38,169 bases of DNA, taken from NCBI RefSeq assembly GCF_024580955.1, contig NZ_JANIKD010000020.1:1-38169 (forward strand). The letters are read 5' to 3'. A program made the translations under genes and the position numbers. This DNA is from Corynebacterium sp. 122RC1. GTDB taxonomy: Bacteria; Actinomycetota; Actinomycetes; Mycobacteriales; Mycobacteriaceae. The notes beneath the pieces are model-generated. The model had not been told where the DNA came from. It ran no database searches and worked only from the letters and a program-made list of their open reading frames with translations. Shown piece by piece: positions 30,801 to 38,169 of this stretch (its first letter is position 1; the number at the start of each line of letters is the position of its first letter).

Positions 30801-30856
30801 CCGGCGAAATAGAGCCGGCAAATTAGCGCCGGCAAAACAGCGCCGGCAAAAACAAC
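30801..30856 (+). repeat. 14-bp tandem repeat, four copies, after serS
   Basis: Units CCGGCGAAATAGAG, CCGGCAAATTAGCG, CCGGCAAAACAGCG and CCGGCAAAAACAAC begin 3 nt after the serS stop and end 34 nt before the next gene. Confidence 0.75.
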
Positions 30857-30889
30857 AAGAAATTCAACAACGGCAAGGGTGGTGGTGCG

Positions 30890-31894
30890 GTGATGAACAG
30901 CGAAAATGGTTCCGGGAACTCCCGTGACAATGAGCTCAACAATGGTGCCAGTTTCGGTGCCGGTTCCAGCTCCGATGGCACCGGGCACGTCGGCGACTGG
31001 ATTCGCCGCGGCATTTTCCGCGTGCGCCCCACCTGGGTTCACTTGCCCATCCACGCCGAAGGTAAAGAGCTGTTCTACGGGCGGATCGTGGTGCCCGCGC
31101 TCAAGTTGATGATGCGCGCTCAAAACCTCCAAATCACCGTGGAGGGCGAGGAAAACATCCCCGAGAACGGCCCCGCGCTCCTTGCCATCAATCACACCGG
31201 CTACTTTGATTTCATCCTCTCAGGCACGTTGGCAAACCTTCGCGGCCACCGCCTCGTGCGTTTCATGGCTAAGCAGGAGCTGTTTAAAGTACCAGCTTTG
31301 CGTCTGATCTTGAAGGCTATGGGGCATATCCCGGTAGACCGCTCCGCCGGCGCCGCCGCAATGGACGCCGCAGTCCGCGACCTCCGCGCGGGCAAACTCG
31401 TGGGCATCTTCCCCGAGGGCACCATTTCCCGCAGCTTTGAAATCAAAGAACTCAAAACCGGCGCGGTGCGCATTGCACAGCAAGCCGGCGCCCCCCTGCT
31501 CCCCGTAGCCATTTGGGGTTCCCAACGCATCCTCAGCAAAGGCACCAAACGCAACCTCGGGCGTTCCGGAATCCCCGTATGGATCAAGCTGGGCACACCG
31601 ATCAGCACCGAAGGCTCGGTGGAAGAGGTCACGGCACGGCTGCGCAGCGCGATGCAGGAATTGCTGAACGACGTCCGCCAAGGCTACGAACGCGCTTACG
31701 GTCCCTTTGCCGGCGGGGAGGACTGGCTCCCTGCGTCCATGGGCGGAACCGCTCCAACACCCGAGGAGGCGCTCAAGATCGACGCGGAGTTGCGTGCGCA
31801 AAGAGAAGCAGCCAAGGCAGCTCAGGCAGCCAAGGCAGCACAGGGGAGCAAGAAGCCCAATCCGTTGCGGAAACTCCTGCGCAAACTAAGGTGA
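30890..31894 (+). CDS. 1-acyl-sn-glycerol-3-phosphate acyltransferase-like (PlsC family)
   Basis: Transfers an acyl chain to lysophosphatidic acid or a related acceptor at the membrane. The 334-aa protein has a low-complexity Asn/Ser/Gly N-terminus (1-35) and the acyltransferase motifs NHTGYFD (His102-x4-Asp107), a motif with GHIPVDR, IFPEGTIS, and LLPVAIWG. The C-terminus is Ala/Gln/Lys-rich and ends basic (LRKLLRKLR), probably contacting the membrane. GTG at 30890 has AAGGG about 10 nt upstream; ATG at 30893 is the alternative. It follows serS after a short repeat tract, and the HAD gene starts 3 nt after its stop, so an operon is likely. C. glutamicum has a PlsC-type gene at the same place. 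Confidence 0.87.
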   Translation: MMNSENGSGNSRDNELNNGASFGAGSSSDGTGHVGDWIRRGIFRVRPTWVHLPIHAEGKELFYGRIVVPALKLMMRAQNLQITVEGEENIPENGPALLAINHTGYFDFILSGTLANLRGHRLVRFMAKQELFKVPALRLILKAMGHIPVDRSAGAAAMDAAVRDLRAGKLVGIFPEGTISRSFEIKELKTGAVRIAQQAGAPLLPVAIWGSQRILSKGTKRNLGRSGIPVWIKLGTPISTEGSVEEVTARLRSAMQELLNDVRQGYERAYGPFAGGEDWLPASMGGTAPTPEEALKIDAELRAQREAAKAAQAAKAAQGSKKPNPLRKLLRKLR

Positions 31895-31897
31895 CCC

Positions 31898-32728
31898 ATG
31901 AACGGTGAAATGCCTGGACTCGTGGTGAGTGACGTCGACGGCACGTTGCTGGACTCCCGCGAGCGAGTCACCCCGCGCCTACGCAACGCACTGATCCAAT
32001 ACACCGAGCAAGGCGGCTATTTTGCCCTGGCCACCGGCCGCCCACCTCGGTGGATCTTCCCCGTACTCGAACAACTCCCGCACCGGCCTGTGTGCGTATG
32101 CTCCAACGGTGCGGTGTTGTATGACTCCAGTGTGGACCGAATCTTAAGCAGCCGAACGCTTTCGCCGGAACGCCTCTCCGCTATCGCGGAAGCCGCGCGC
32201 AGTGTGGTACCTGGGGGCGTCGGAACCGCTGTGGAGCGCGCCGGCACCTCTGCCTTTGACCGCAGCGAGGAACTGTTCTTAGTGAGCCCCAGCTACGAGC
32301 ATGCCTGGGAAAGCACCGCGCACGGGGAAGGCGAGGAAGCGGAGATTCTTTCCGAGCCAGCCATCAAGCTGTTGTTGCGCAATGATGCATACACCGCGCA
32401 GCAGCTCTATGACCTGGTAGCACCGGTGATTCCCGCGAAGCTCGCGCACGTCACGTTCTCCATGGACTATGGGTTGCTGGAGGTGTCCGCGCCGGGGGTG
32501 ACCAAGCAGGCGGCGGTGGCGGAACTCGCCGGCATCGTGGGCGTGCGCGCCGATGAGGTGGTGGCGTTTGGGGACATGCCGAATGACATTGAGATGCTCA
32601 CCTGGGCCGGCACCGGCTACGCAATGGGAAACGCCAAAGCCGAGGTCAAGGCAGCGGCCGATGCTGTGACCACCACCAACGACGACTTTGGCGTTGCGCG
32701 GATCATCGAGGCGATCCTTGAGGGGTAA
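31898..32728 (+). CDS. Cof-type HAD-IIB phosphatase
   Basis: A 276-aa soluble phosphatase. Motif I is VSDVDGTLLD, motif II ALATGRPP, followed by the large C2B cap (about 85-200), motif III Lys in PGVTKQAAV and motif IV VAFGDMPNDIEML. Sugar phosphates or nucleotides are common substrates in this group; the actual one is unknown. AAGGTG just before the ATG and a 3-nt gap from the acyltransferase gene show co-transcription. It converges on the thiolase gene with only 23 nt between stops. Confidence 0.9.
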   Translation: MNGEMPGLVVSDVDGTLLDSRERVTPRLRNALIQYTEQGGYFALATGRPPRWIFPVLEQLPHRPVCVCSNGAVLYDSSVDRILSSRTLSPERLSAIAEAARSVVPGGVGTAVERAGTSAFDRSEELFLVSPSYEHAWESTAHGEGEEAEILSEPAIKLLLRNDAYTAQQLYDLVAPVIPAKLAHVTFSMDYGLLEVSAPGVTKQAAVAELAGIVGVRADEVVAFGDMPNDIEMLTWAGTGYAMGNAKAEVKAAADAVTTTNDDFGVARIIEAILEG

Positions 32729-32751
32729 CTGCCCACCGGTTAGCTCAGCGG

Positions 32752-33999
32752 CTAGACCGTCTCAATGGCGATGGATTGCCCCTGGCCCACACCGATGCAC
32801 ATGCTGGCCAGGCCCTTTGCTGGCTTGCCGGTTTCCGCAGCCTTTTCCAGCAGGCGGCTGAGCAGCGTGACGGTGATGCGGCACCCGGAGGAACCCAGCG
32901 GGTGGCCCAGCGCGATGGCGCCGCCCCACGCGTTCACGATTTCAGGGTCGAGCCCGAGGTCGCGCACGCTCGCCAGGGACTGGCTGGCAAAGGCCTCATT
33001 GAGCTCCACCGCGTCCAAATCCTCATTGGACCAGCCGATCCGTGCGAACAATTTCTGCGTTGCCGGCACGGGGCCCAGACCCATGATCTCTGGGGCCAAG
33101 CCCGCCGCCGCAGCACCGACCACCTTGGCCAGCGGCTTCAGGCCGTACTTCTCCACCGCCGCAGCAGAGCAGATGAGTACGGCAGAGGCGCCGTCGTTCA
33201 GCGAGGAGGCATTGCCAGCAGTAACGACGCTGCCACCGCCCACCACCGCACGCAGTTTCGCCAGCGCTTCTGTGGTGGTGTTGGGGCGGATGCCTTCGTC
33301 TTCAGTCACCACTACTGGATCGCCCTTGCGCTGCGGAACGGAGATGGGCACGATTTCCTTCTCGAACTTCCCGGCCTTCGTTGCCTCATGGGCAAGCTGG
33401 TGCGAGCGCAGGGCAAAGGCGTCGCAGTCTTCGCGGGACACGTTTTTGACACGGGCCACCTCTTCGGCGGTTTCCGGCATGGAGAAGGTGGTCTTTTCTT
33501 GCTCCTTGAACTTCTTGTTCACAAAGCGCCAGCCAATGGAGGTATCAAAAATCTCGCCTGGCTTGGAAAAGGCGGTGCTGGGCTTTTCCATCACCCACGG
33601 TGCACGGGACATGGACTCCACGCCACCGGCAACCACGATGTCTGCCTCACCGGCTTTCACCAAGGTGGCGGCGGTGGCAATGGAGCTCATGCCCGAGGCA
33701 CACAGGCGGTTGATGGTCATACCAGGCACGGTGTTTGGGTAGTCGTTGAGCAGCCAGGCCATGCGGGCCACGTTGCGGTTTTCCTCACCCGCGCCGTTGG
33801 CGTTGCCAAAAATAACCTCATCCACTGCCTCCGACGGGACACCGGAATCATCCATGACCGCCTTGATCACGGTTGCGGCCAGATCATCCGGGCGGATGGA
33901 GGAAAGCGCTCCGCCGTACTTGCCGGTTGGGGTGCGGCGTGCTGCAACGATGTACGCTACTGGAGCTTCTGGTGCTTGATCTGGGGCTTGAGTGTTCAT
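32752..33999 (-). CDS. Thiolase (acetyl-CoA C-acyltransferase)
   Basis: Catalyses thiolytic cleavage or condensation of 3-ketoacyl-CoA. The 415-aa protein carries the nucleophile Cys100 in NRLCASGMSS, His366 in ALGHPLGSSGCR and Cys401 in CIGVGQG, all needed for activity. The sequence is typical of degradative thiolases (FadA/AtoB/PcaF-like); chain length cannot be told. It is the last gene of a four-gene acyl-CoA operon, 5 nt after the dehydrogenase stop, with AGAGG before its ATG. The window contains no enoyl-CoA hydratase or hydroxyacyl-CoA dehydrogenase, so the pathway needs enzymes encoded elsewhere. Confidence 0.92.
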   Translation of the reverse strand: MNTQAPDQAPEAPVAYIVAARRTPTGKYGGALSSIRPDDLAATVIKAVMDDSGVPSEAVDEVIFGNANGAGEENRNVARMAWLLNDYPNTVPGMTINRLCASGMSSIATAATLVKAGEADIVVAGGVESMSRAPWVMEKPSTAFSKPGEIFDTSIGWRFVNKKFKEQEKTTFSMPETAEEVARVKNVSREDCDAFALRSHQLAHEATKAGKFEKEIVPISVPQRKGDPVVVTEDEGIRPNTTTEALAKLRAVVGGGSVVTAGNASSLNDGASAVLICSAAAVEKYGLKPLAKVVGAAAAGLAPEIMGLGPVPATQKLFARIGWSNEDLDAVELNEAFASQSLASVRDLGLDPEIVNAWGGAIALGHPLGSSGCRITVTLLSRLLEKAAETGKPAKGLASMCIGVGQGQSIAIETV

Positions 34000-34004
34000 C
34001 TGTA

Positions 34005-35234
34005 TTACCTCTTAACGTGGGTGAATGCGGAAATGCCGGTGATCTCGCGGCCAACGATCAGCGCCTGGATGGAATCCGTGCCCTCGTAGGTGGACACTAC
34101 TTCCATGTCCGTCAGGTGGCGTGCAACATGGTTTTCCAGCAGCAGGCCGTTGCCGCCCATCATGTCCCGAGCTTCACGGCAGATCGCCAGCGCCTTGCGG
34201 GAGGTGGTCATCTTCACCATGGAGGACTGTGCGCCGGTGAAGGTGCCGTTTTCCTGCAGCTCCGCCATGCGACGGGTGAGGAGCTGGAGCTGGGTGACGT
34301 CGGAAAGCATCGTCGCCAACTTCTCCTGCACAAGCTGGTAGCTGGCAATCGGTGCGCCAAACTGCACGCGGTTGAGCGCGTACTTGCAGGCCAGTTCGAA
34401 GCCTGCGATCGCGTGGCCCACCGCTTCCCAGGACGCGCCGCCGCGGGTGGCGGCCAGCACCTTGTTCACATCCTTGAAGGAGTTGCAGTTCTCCAGGCGG
34501 TTTTCCGCGGGGACGTGGAGGTTTTCAATGATGATGTCTCCCTGCAGGATGGCGCGCTTGCCGATCTTGCCGGTGATTGGGGTGGGGTTGTAGCCGGTTG
34601 GGTAGGTGCCGTCCTCCTGCTTTTCCACCACGAAGGCCTTGACCTGGCCGTCTTCTTCGTCGCGGGCGTACACCACGATCACGTCGCCCGCGTGGCCGTT
34701 GCCGATCCACCGCTTGTGGCCGTTGAGCACCCAGTGGTCGCCTTCCCTGCGGGCAGAGGTTTCCAGGGAGACGGAGTCCGAGCCGTGATTCGGCTCGGTG
34801 AGGGCAAACGCGCCCGTTTTTTCCAGCTTGGCCATGTGCGGCAACCAGCGTTGGCGCTGCTCCTCGCTGCCCAGAATGTAGATGGAGCCCATGCAGAGGT
34901 TGGAGTGGACGCCTAGGAAGGTGTTAATGGAACCGTCGATGCGGCTCATTTCTCGTGCCACCAGGCCTGCCTGCAAGCGGGACATGCCGGGGCAGCCGTA
35001 GCCCTGGATGAAGGTGCCGATGATCCCCAGTTCAGCCAGGCCCGGTAGAATCTCCTCGGGGAACTCGGCGCGCTCCCAGTAGTCGTTGATGATTGGCAGG
35101 ATGGTGTTCTCGCCGAATTCGCGCACGCGGTCACGCAGCGCAATGTCCTCCGGGCTCAAGTCCTGGTCTAGGCCAAAGAAGTCAGAGTTGGGGATGAAGT
35201 CCTGGTAATCGGTGCTTTGGTGTTGAGCAGACAT
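34005..35234 (-). CDS. Acyl-CoA dehydrogenase, glutaryl-CoA dehydrogenase/ACX4-like clade
   Basis: A flavin enzyme of 409 aa that oxidises an acyl-CoA at C2-C3. FAD/substrate motifs are FALTEPNHGSD and NGHKRWIGN, RVQFGAPIASYQLVQ and MMGGNGLL. The catalytic base is Glu384 in STYEGTDSIQ. The C-terminus IVGREITGISAF places it in the glutaryl-CoA dehydrogenase clade. However, the region that holds Glu87, Arg94 and Ser95 in the human enzyme reads MSRIDGSINTFLG, so the Arg that binds the free carboxylate is missing (alignment from memory). A short-chain acyl-CoA substrate, as for plant ACX4, is therefore possible. AAGGA lies 5 nt before the ATG. Second-last gene of the operon. Confidence 0.88.
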   Translation of the reverse strand: MSAQHQSTDYQDFIPNSDFFGLDQDLSPEDIALRDRVREFGENTILPIINDYWERAEFPEEILPGLAELGIIGTFIQGYGCPGMSRLQAGLVAREMSRIDGSINTFLGVHSNLCMGSIYILGSEEQRQRWLPHMAKLEKTGAFALTEPNHGSDSVSLETSARREGDHWVLNGHKRWIGNGHAGDVIVVYARDEEDGQVKAFVVEKQEDGTYPTGYNPTPITGKIGKRAILQGDIIIENLHVPAENRLENCNSFKDVNKVLAATRGGASWEAVGHAIAGFELACKYALNRVQFGAPIASYQLVQEKLATMLSDVTQLQLLTRRMAELQENGTFTGAQSSMVKMTTSRKALAICREARDMMGGNGLLLENHVARHLTDMEVVSTYEGTDSIQALIVGREITGISAFTHVKR

Positions 35235-35243
35235 GTTGGTTCC

Positions 35244-35666
35244 TTAAGGTTGTTCGGTGGTGTGGAGGTATTTGTTCATTCGTTCGCGTTCCGTCGGGGT
35301 CAGCGGGGTGGGGCGGCGGGTCTCTGGATCAAGGCTCACAATCCTTGAGGTGCCGTACACACACGACGTTCCGTTTTGGATGAGCTCGTGGGCCACTTCA
35401 AACGACGTATTGCCGATGTGCGAGATCCACACCTTCACCTCTACCTCTGGGGCGTAGAGCACCTCGTGGTCGTAGGAAACGTGCATGGAGCGCACAACCC
35501 GCGGTTGGGTTTTGCTGGGCTGGTGGCCAACCAGCAGGTCAGATGCCCGCACGCGGCCTTCTTCCAAGATGGTCACTACGTTGGCGTTGTTGAGGTGGCG
35601 GTTCGGGTCTTGGTCGGACCAACGCAAACCCACCTGCACACTGACTGCATTTTCTGGAGCCCGCAT
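35244..35666 (-). CDS. Hotdog-fold acyl-CoA thioesterase (4HBT type)
   Basis: A 140-aa single-domain protein with the 4-hydroxybenzoyl-CoA thioesterase/YbgC fold. The active-site region is RWSDQDPNRHLNNANV, in which Asp20 and His24 match the D-x3-H pattern. Strands such as HVSYDHEVLYAPEVEVKVWI continue the fold. It probably hydrolyses an acyl-CoA of the neighbouring pathway, releasing CoA or removing dead-end intermediates (inference). Its ATG lies one base after the CoA-transferase stop, so translation is coupled. The dehydrogenase follows 9 nt downstream. Confidence 0.85.
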   Translation of the reverse strand: MRAPENAVSVQVGLRWSDQDPNRHLNNANVVTILEEGRVRASDLLVGHQPSKTQPRVVRSMHVSYDHEVLYAPEVEVKVWISHIGNTSFEVAHELIQNGTSCVYGTSRIVSLDPETRRPTPLTPTERERMNKYLHTTEQP

Positions 35667-35667
35667 G

Positions 35668-36873
35668 TTAGCCGCCCACCTTTTGCATGGCTTGATCGGA
35701 AACGTCGCGTGCGCTGGTGCTTTCCACCCAGGCCCGAACAGCGTCGATGTCTTGATTGATGTTTGGCGGCGCGATGTCGTAGCGCACCGGGGTGCGGCTC
35801 AGGCGAATCGGGCTGGACACGGTGGGCACCGCCTGCTCGCCTTCACCCGCCATGGAGATAGGGTTCAGTCCAAGCTGCTCAGAGTAGCGAATCCCCTCAC
35901 CGATGGTTTTGATTGGAGCGCAAGGCACCTTCACACTGCTCAGGCGCTCGAACCAGGTGTCAATGGTCTGCGTGCGTAGGGCGGTTTCAATGAGCACCCG
36001 CAGCTCCTCGCGGTTGGCGTTGCGCAGAGCCATTTCGGTGAAGCGTGGGTCATCTGCAACCTCTGGCTGGCCAAGCTGCTCCATGAGGCGGCGGAACTGG
36101 CCATTGTTGCCGCAACAAATGATGATCTCGCCATCGGCTGCTTGGAAAGGACCGTAGGGGAAGAGGCTCGGGTGGTCATTGCCCAGGCGCTGCGGTTCGT
36201 TATCGCAGGCCACGTTGCCGGTGGTTTGGTTGACCAGCGCCGCTTGAGTGGAGGAGAGCAGGTCGATGTCCACATGCTGGCCCTTGCCGGAACGTGCCCG
36301 CTCAGCAACCGCAGCAAGGATGCCGACGGTGGTGTGCAGCCCCGCGACGACGTCGAAAATTGCCACGCCCGCGCGCGTCGGGGGGCCGTCGGGATCGCCT
36401 GTGACATGCATGAATCCGGAAAGCGCCTGTACGAGGAGGTCGTAGCCCGGCAGGTGTGCGCCGCCCTCGGTGCCAAAGCCGGTGATGGAGGCGTGGATGA
36501 GGCTAGGCCAGCGGTCGAGGGTCTGGGATTTGTCCAACCCGAACTTCTTCAGGCCGTTGGGTTTGAAGTTTTCAATAAAGATGTCAGCGCGATCGATGAT
36601 CGCGTAGGCAAATTCGAGGTCCTCTTCCTTGGAGAGGTCCAGGGCGATCGCCTGCTTATTGCGATTCACTGACATGTAGTAAGTGCTCACGCCGTCTCGA
36701 GCGGGTGGCATCCACTGACGGGTGTCATCGCCAGCGTGGGACTCAACTTTGATGACCGTGGCCCCAAGATCCGCTAGGAGCATTGTGCAGTATGGCCCAG
36801 CGAGGACGCGGGAGAAATCTGCAACAACAAGTCCTGCCAGTGGGCGGTTATCGGCGTGATTAACAAGGTTCAT
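35668..36873 (-). CDS. CaiB/BaiF-family (class III) CoA-transferase
   Basis: Moves CoA from a donor acyl-CoA to a carboxylic acid. The 401-aa protein has the family N-terminus VVADFSRVLAGPYCTMLLADLGA, the CoA-contact motif ENFKPNGLKKFG, and the catalytic Asp145 in LPGYDLLVQALSG. Length is normal. As the first gene of the operon it would activate a free acid, which the dehydrogenase and thiolase then degrade. Glutarate is one candidate (CoA-transferase, GCDH and LysR regulator occur together in other bacteria), but the altered dehydrogenase pocket argues for caution. AAGGAAGGTG lies before the ATG. The divergent LysR gene at 37041 is the likely regulator. Confidence 0.92.
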   Translation of the reverse strand: MNLVNHADNRPLAGLVVADFSRVLAGPYCTMLLADLGATVIKVESHAGDDTRQWMPPARDGVSTYYMSVNRNKQAIALDLSKEEDLEFAYAIIDRADIFIENFKPNGLKKFGLDKSQTLDRWPSLIHASITGFGTEGGAHLPGYDLLVQALSGFMHVTGDPDGPPTRAGVAIFDVVAGLHTTVGILAAVAERARSGKGQHVDIDLLSSTQAALVNQTTGNVACDNEPQRLGNDHPSLFPYGPFQAADGEIIICCGNNGQFRRLMEQLGQPEVADDPRFTEMALRNANREELRVLIETALRTQTIDTWFERLSSVKVPCAPIKTIGEGIRYSEQLGLNPISMAGEGEQAVPTVSSPIRLSRTPVRYDIAPPNINQDIDAVRAWVESTSARDVSDQAMQKVGG

Positions 36874-37040
36874 TGACGCTTCACCTTCCTTGACGAATAG
36901 TGATGCAGTTCATATAATCACGATTCATAAATAACGTCCAATACTTAATTTACTGAGTATTATTGCGCTAGAAGCAATAATAATTTGAGCGAAACTGCAG
37001 CTCATATGGACTGCAATACTGAACGGGAATAGGTGGAAAC
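36874..37040. promoter_or_regulatory. CaiB-LysR divergent control region with several dyads
   Basis: An AT-rich 167-nt spacer. It contains AATACT-N10-AGTATT (36940-36961), TATTATTGC-N7-GCAATAATA (36958-36982), and a direct repeat TGCAG(T/C)TCATAT at 36904-36915 and 36996-37007. The second copy lies in a dyad TGCAG-N10-CTGCA. Dyads with such spacing are typical LysR-type sites (T-N11-A). CATATAAT near 36911-36918 may be a -10. Confidence 0.6.
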
Positions 37041-37952
37041 ATGCTGGAAGTCGAACAAGCACGAGCGTTCCTGGTGCTCTCCGAGGAACTGCACTTTGGC
37101 CGGGCAGCGGACCGCCTCAACATCGCGCAACCCCCGCTAAGCCGCATCATCAAGCAGCTTGAACGCCAGCTCAAAGTACAACTCTTCGAACGCTCCACCC
37201 GCCACGTGGAACTCACCGCCGCAGGAAAGGCTCTGGTAGAGCCTGCTCGCAAGCTCGTGGAAGTTTCCGACGCCGCCGTGCGCACCGTCCGTGACGCCGC
37301 CACGGGAAACCTGGGCACGGTGAAGCTTGGCTTCGCGGGCGCATCGGTCCACCAAAGCGTGGGCCAACTTGCGCGCGAGGTGCAGTCCAAGCACCCAGGT
37401 ATTGACCTGGAACTTTACTCCTCCCAACTTTCTCCACTGGGATTGCAGAAAGTACAAAAAGGCGAGATCGACGCCGTGATTGGGCGCTGGGACTTCCTCC
37501 CCGCCGAGATCTCCTCCATGACCATCTCCAGGGAGGAACTGGTGCTCGCAGTACCGCTACACCACCCACTTGCCAGGGCGGGCGCAACCAAGGTGAAAAT
37601 GAACCAGCTCGCCGAGGAAAACTGGATTGTCCTCCCCGGAGGATCCACTTCCGCGCTGCTCAACCGCTTCAACCTGCTGGCGCGCCGGGGCGGCTTCATT
37701 CCCAAGGTGCGCACCACCTCCCCGGACTCTTGGACCCTCCTGGTGCTCGTGGGAGCGGGTATGGGTGTTGCCATGACACTGGATTCGGTGCGCCGCAACG
37801 TGCAGGAAAAAAACGTGCACTACCTGGAGATCGATGACCCTGAACGCTTCCTTGACCTCCAGCTCATCTGGCACTCTGAAAACACCAACCCGGCCCTTGG
37901 GAAATTGGTGTCCACCGTGGAGGCCCTCCACGCGGAGGGCCGGATGAAGTAG
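37041..37952 (+). CDS. LysR-family transcriptional regulator
   Basis: A 303-aa regulator with an N-terminal winged helix-turn-helix (about 1-62: FGRAADRLNIAQPPLSRIIKQLE) and an effector-binding domain (about 90-295) of the periplasmic-binding-protein fold, including LGTVKLGFAGAS and VGAGMGVAM. It is divergent from the acyl-CoA operon, so it probably activates that operon in response to its substrate or a CoA intermediate (inference from the usual LysR arrangement). AGGTGG lies about 6 nt before the ATG. A GC-rich hairpin, GGCCCTCC/GGAGGGCC (37922-37941), occurs within its last codons but lacks a T-run. Confidence 0.92.
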   Translation: MLEVEQARAFLVLSEELHFGRAADRLNIAQPPLSRIIKQLERQLKVQLFERSTRHVELTAAGKALVEPARKLVEVSDAAVRTVRDAATGNLGTVKLGFAGASVHQSVGQLAREVQSKHPGIDLELYSSQLSPLGLQKVQKGEIDAVIGRWDFLPAEISSMTISREELVLAVPLHHPLARAGATKVKMNQLAEENWIVLPGGSTSALLNRFNLLARRGGFIPKVRTTSPDSWTLLVLVGAGMGVAMTLDSVRRNVQEKNVHYLEIDDPERFLDLQLIWHSENTNPALGKLVSTVEALHAEGRMK

Positions 37953-37968
37953 GGGTTGGCGTTGGTTG

Positions 37969-37992
37969 TGTTCGGGTGTTCGGGTGTTCGGG
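37969..37992 (+). repeat. 8-bp tandem repeat TGTTCGGG, three copies
   Basis: Three perfect units at 37969-37992, followed by a G-run. Just downstream of the LysR gene. Confidence 0.8.
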
Positions 37993-38009
37993 GGGGCGTT
38001 TGGTAGATC

Positions 38010-38126
38010 GCTAAAGGTCGATAGCTCAAGGTAGATAGGACGCGGCGTTGGTCGAAAGGGCGGCCGATTTTGGGGAAAACCGGGTGGTATCGACCTTTAG
38101 CTATCGACCTACGCGTGCTATCGACC
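38010..38126. repeat. Interlocking inverted and direct repeats built on TATCGACC
   Basis: GCTAAAGGTCGATA (38010-38023) pairs with TATCGACCTTTAGC (38088-38101). AGGTCGATAGCT (38015-38026) also pairs with AGCTATCGACCT (38099-38110). TATCGACC occurs at 38088, 38102 and 38119. The stretch 37953-38169 shows no gene on either strand that I can support. Confidence 0.75.
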
Positions 38127-38169
38127 ATCGCGATGAGGCGCAAGCACCCCCAACACCAACACCAAGCGC

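Noticed and set aside
32733..32762. tRNA-like sequence GGTTAGCTCAGCGGCTAGA between the HAD and thiolase genes
   Set aside because: It resembles a D-arm, but the rest of a tRNA cloverleaf (anticodon and T arms, about 75 nt) is absent, and the thiolase C-terminus follows at once.
32776..34089. 437-codon open frame on the plus strand over the thiolase gene
   Set aside because: Antisense shadow of a complete thiolase with all catalytic residues; His/Gly-rich composition without a domain.
37922..37941. GGCCCTCC/GGAGGGCC hairpin at the end of the LysR gene
   Set aside because: It lies within codons, has no T-run, and is explained by GC-rich coding sequence.
37969..38169. CRISPR-like array at the window end
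   Set aside because: Repeats are only 8-14 bp, irregularly spaced and include inverted copies; there are no regular spacers and no cas genes.

Overview
The window is a moderately GC-rich actinobacterial chromosome segment, almost certainly from a Corynebacterium. Gene order and product sequences match what I remember of the C. glutamicum / C. diphtheriae block that runs from a universal stress protein through mcbR, srtF, hrrSA, sodA-msrA, ldh, lcpB, pheA, farR and serS. The promoters also fit: many genes have a TAnnnT -10 box 6-8 nt before the start codon and no Shine-Dalgarno site, the leaderless layout common in this group. All ortholog names come from memory of family sequences and synteny, not from a search.

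Layout. 1-300: 5S rRNA, the tail of an rrn operon, with a terminator shared with a convergent RluA-type pseudouridine synthase. 1.3-3.2 kb: a 43-codon amphipathic peptide gene, a two-domain universal stress protein and a GlsB/YeaQ-type membrane protein. 3.3-5.2 kb: the methionine/cysteine repressor gene mcbR, convergent with a YidC/Oxa1-type insertase. 5.4-6.5 kb: class E sortase srtF plus a 50-aa membrane protein. 6.5-9.1 kb: a DUF2020-type lipoprotein divergent from the haem-responsive pair hrrS-hrrA. 9.1-10.3 kb: an Lsr2-family nucleoid protein and a coiled-coil DUF6474-type protein. 10.3-13.8 kb: a RecB-like/RNase H-like nuclease convergent with a polytopic membrane protein carrying a C-terminal cupredoxin domain. 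13.9-16.2 kb: sodA, msrA (oxidative stress) and a HAD phosphatase.

16.2-18.9 kb holds a large secreted beta-propeller/DUF11-like protein. Its LAQTG sorting signal, membrane anchor and basic tail lie in a different frame from the body, so the surface protein is frameshifted just before its anchor. Because srtF lies 10 kb away and class E sortases favour LAxTG, this is the most interesting gene-level observation.

19.1-25.6 kb: ldh, a glycerophosphodiesterase, a DUF5926-type protein, lcpB (wall-polymer ligase), and an amidase-CPBP protease operon. 25.6-32.7 kb: pheA with a histidine phosphatase, a zincin and a septum-formation protein on the other strand, farR divergent from serS, then a PlsC acyltransferase and a Cof-type HAD phosphatase. 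32.7-38 kb: a four-gene acyl-CoA operon (CoA-transferase, hotdog thioesterase, acyl-CoA dehydrogenase, thiolase) divergent from a LysR regulator, with several inverted repeats between them. The last 200 bases are non-coding and contain interlocking TATCGACC-type repeats.

Other signals worth checking are a nearly identical palindrome (TGGTCATRACCA) upstream of both the stress protein and farR, a cluster of three palindromes before the Lsr2-type gene, and four short tandem-repeat tracts next to ldh, serS, lcpB and the window end. No transposase, integrase, CRISPR array, tRNA or prophage gene was seen; the window reads as core chromosome.
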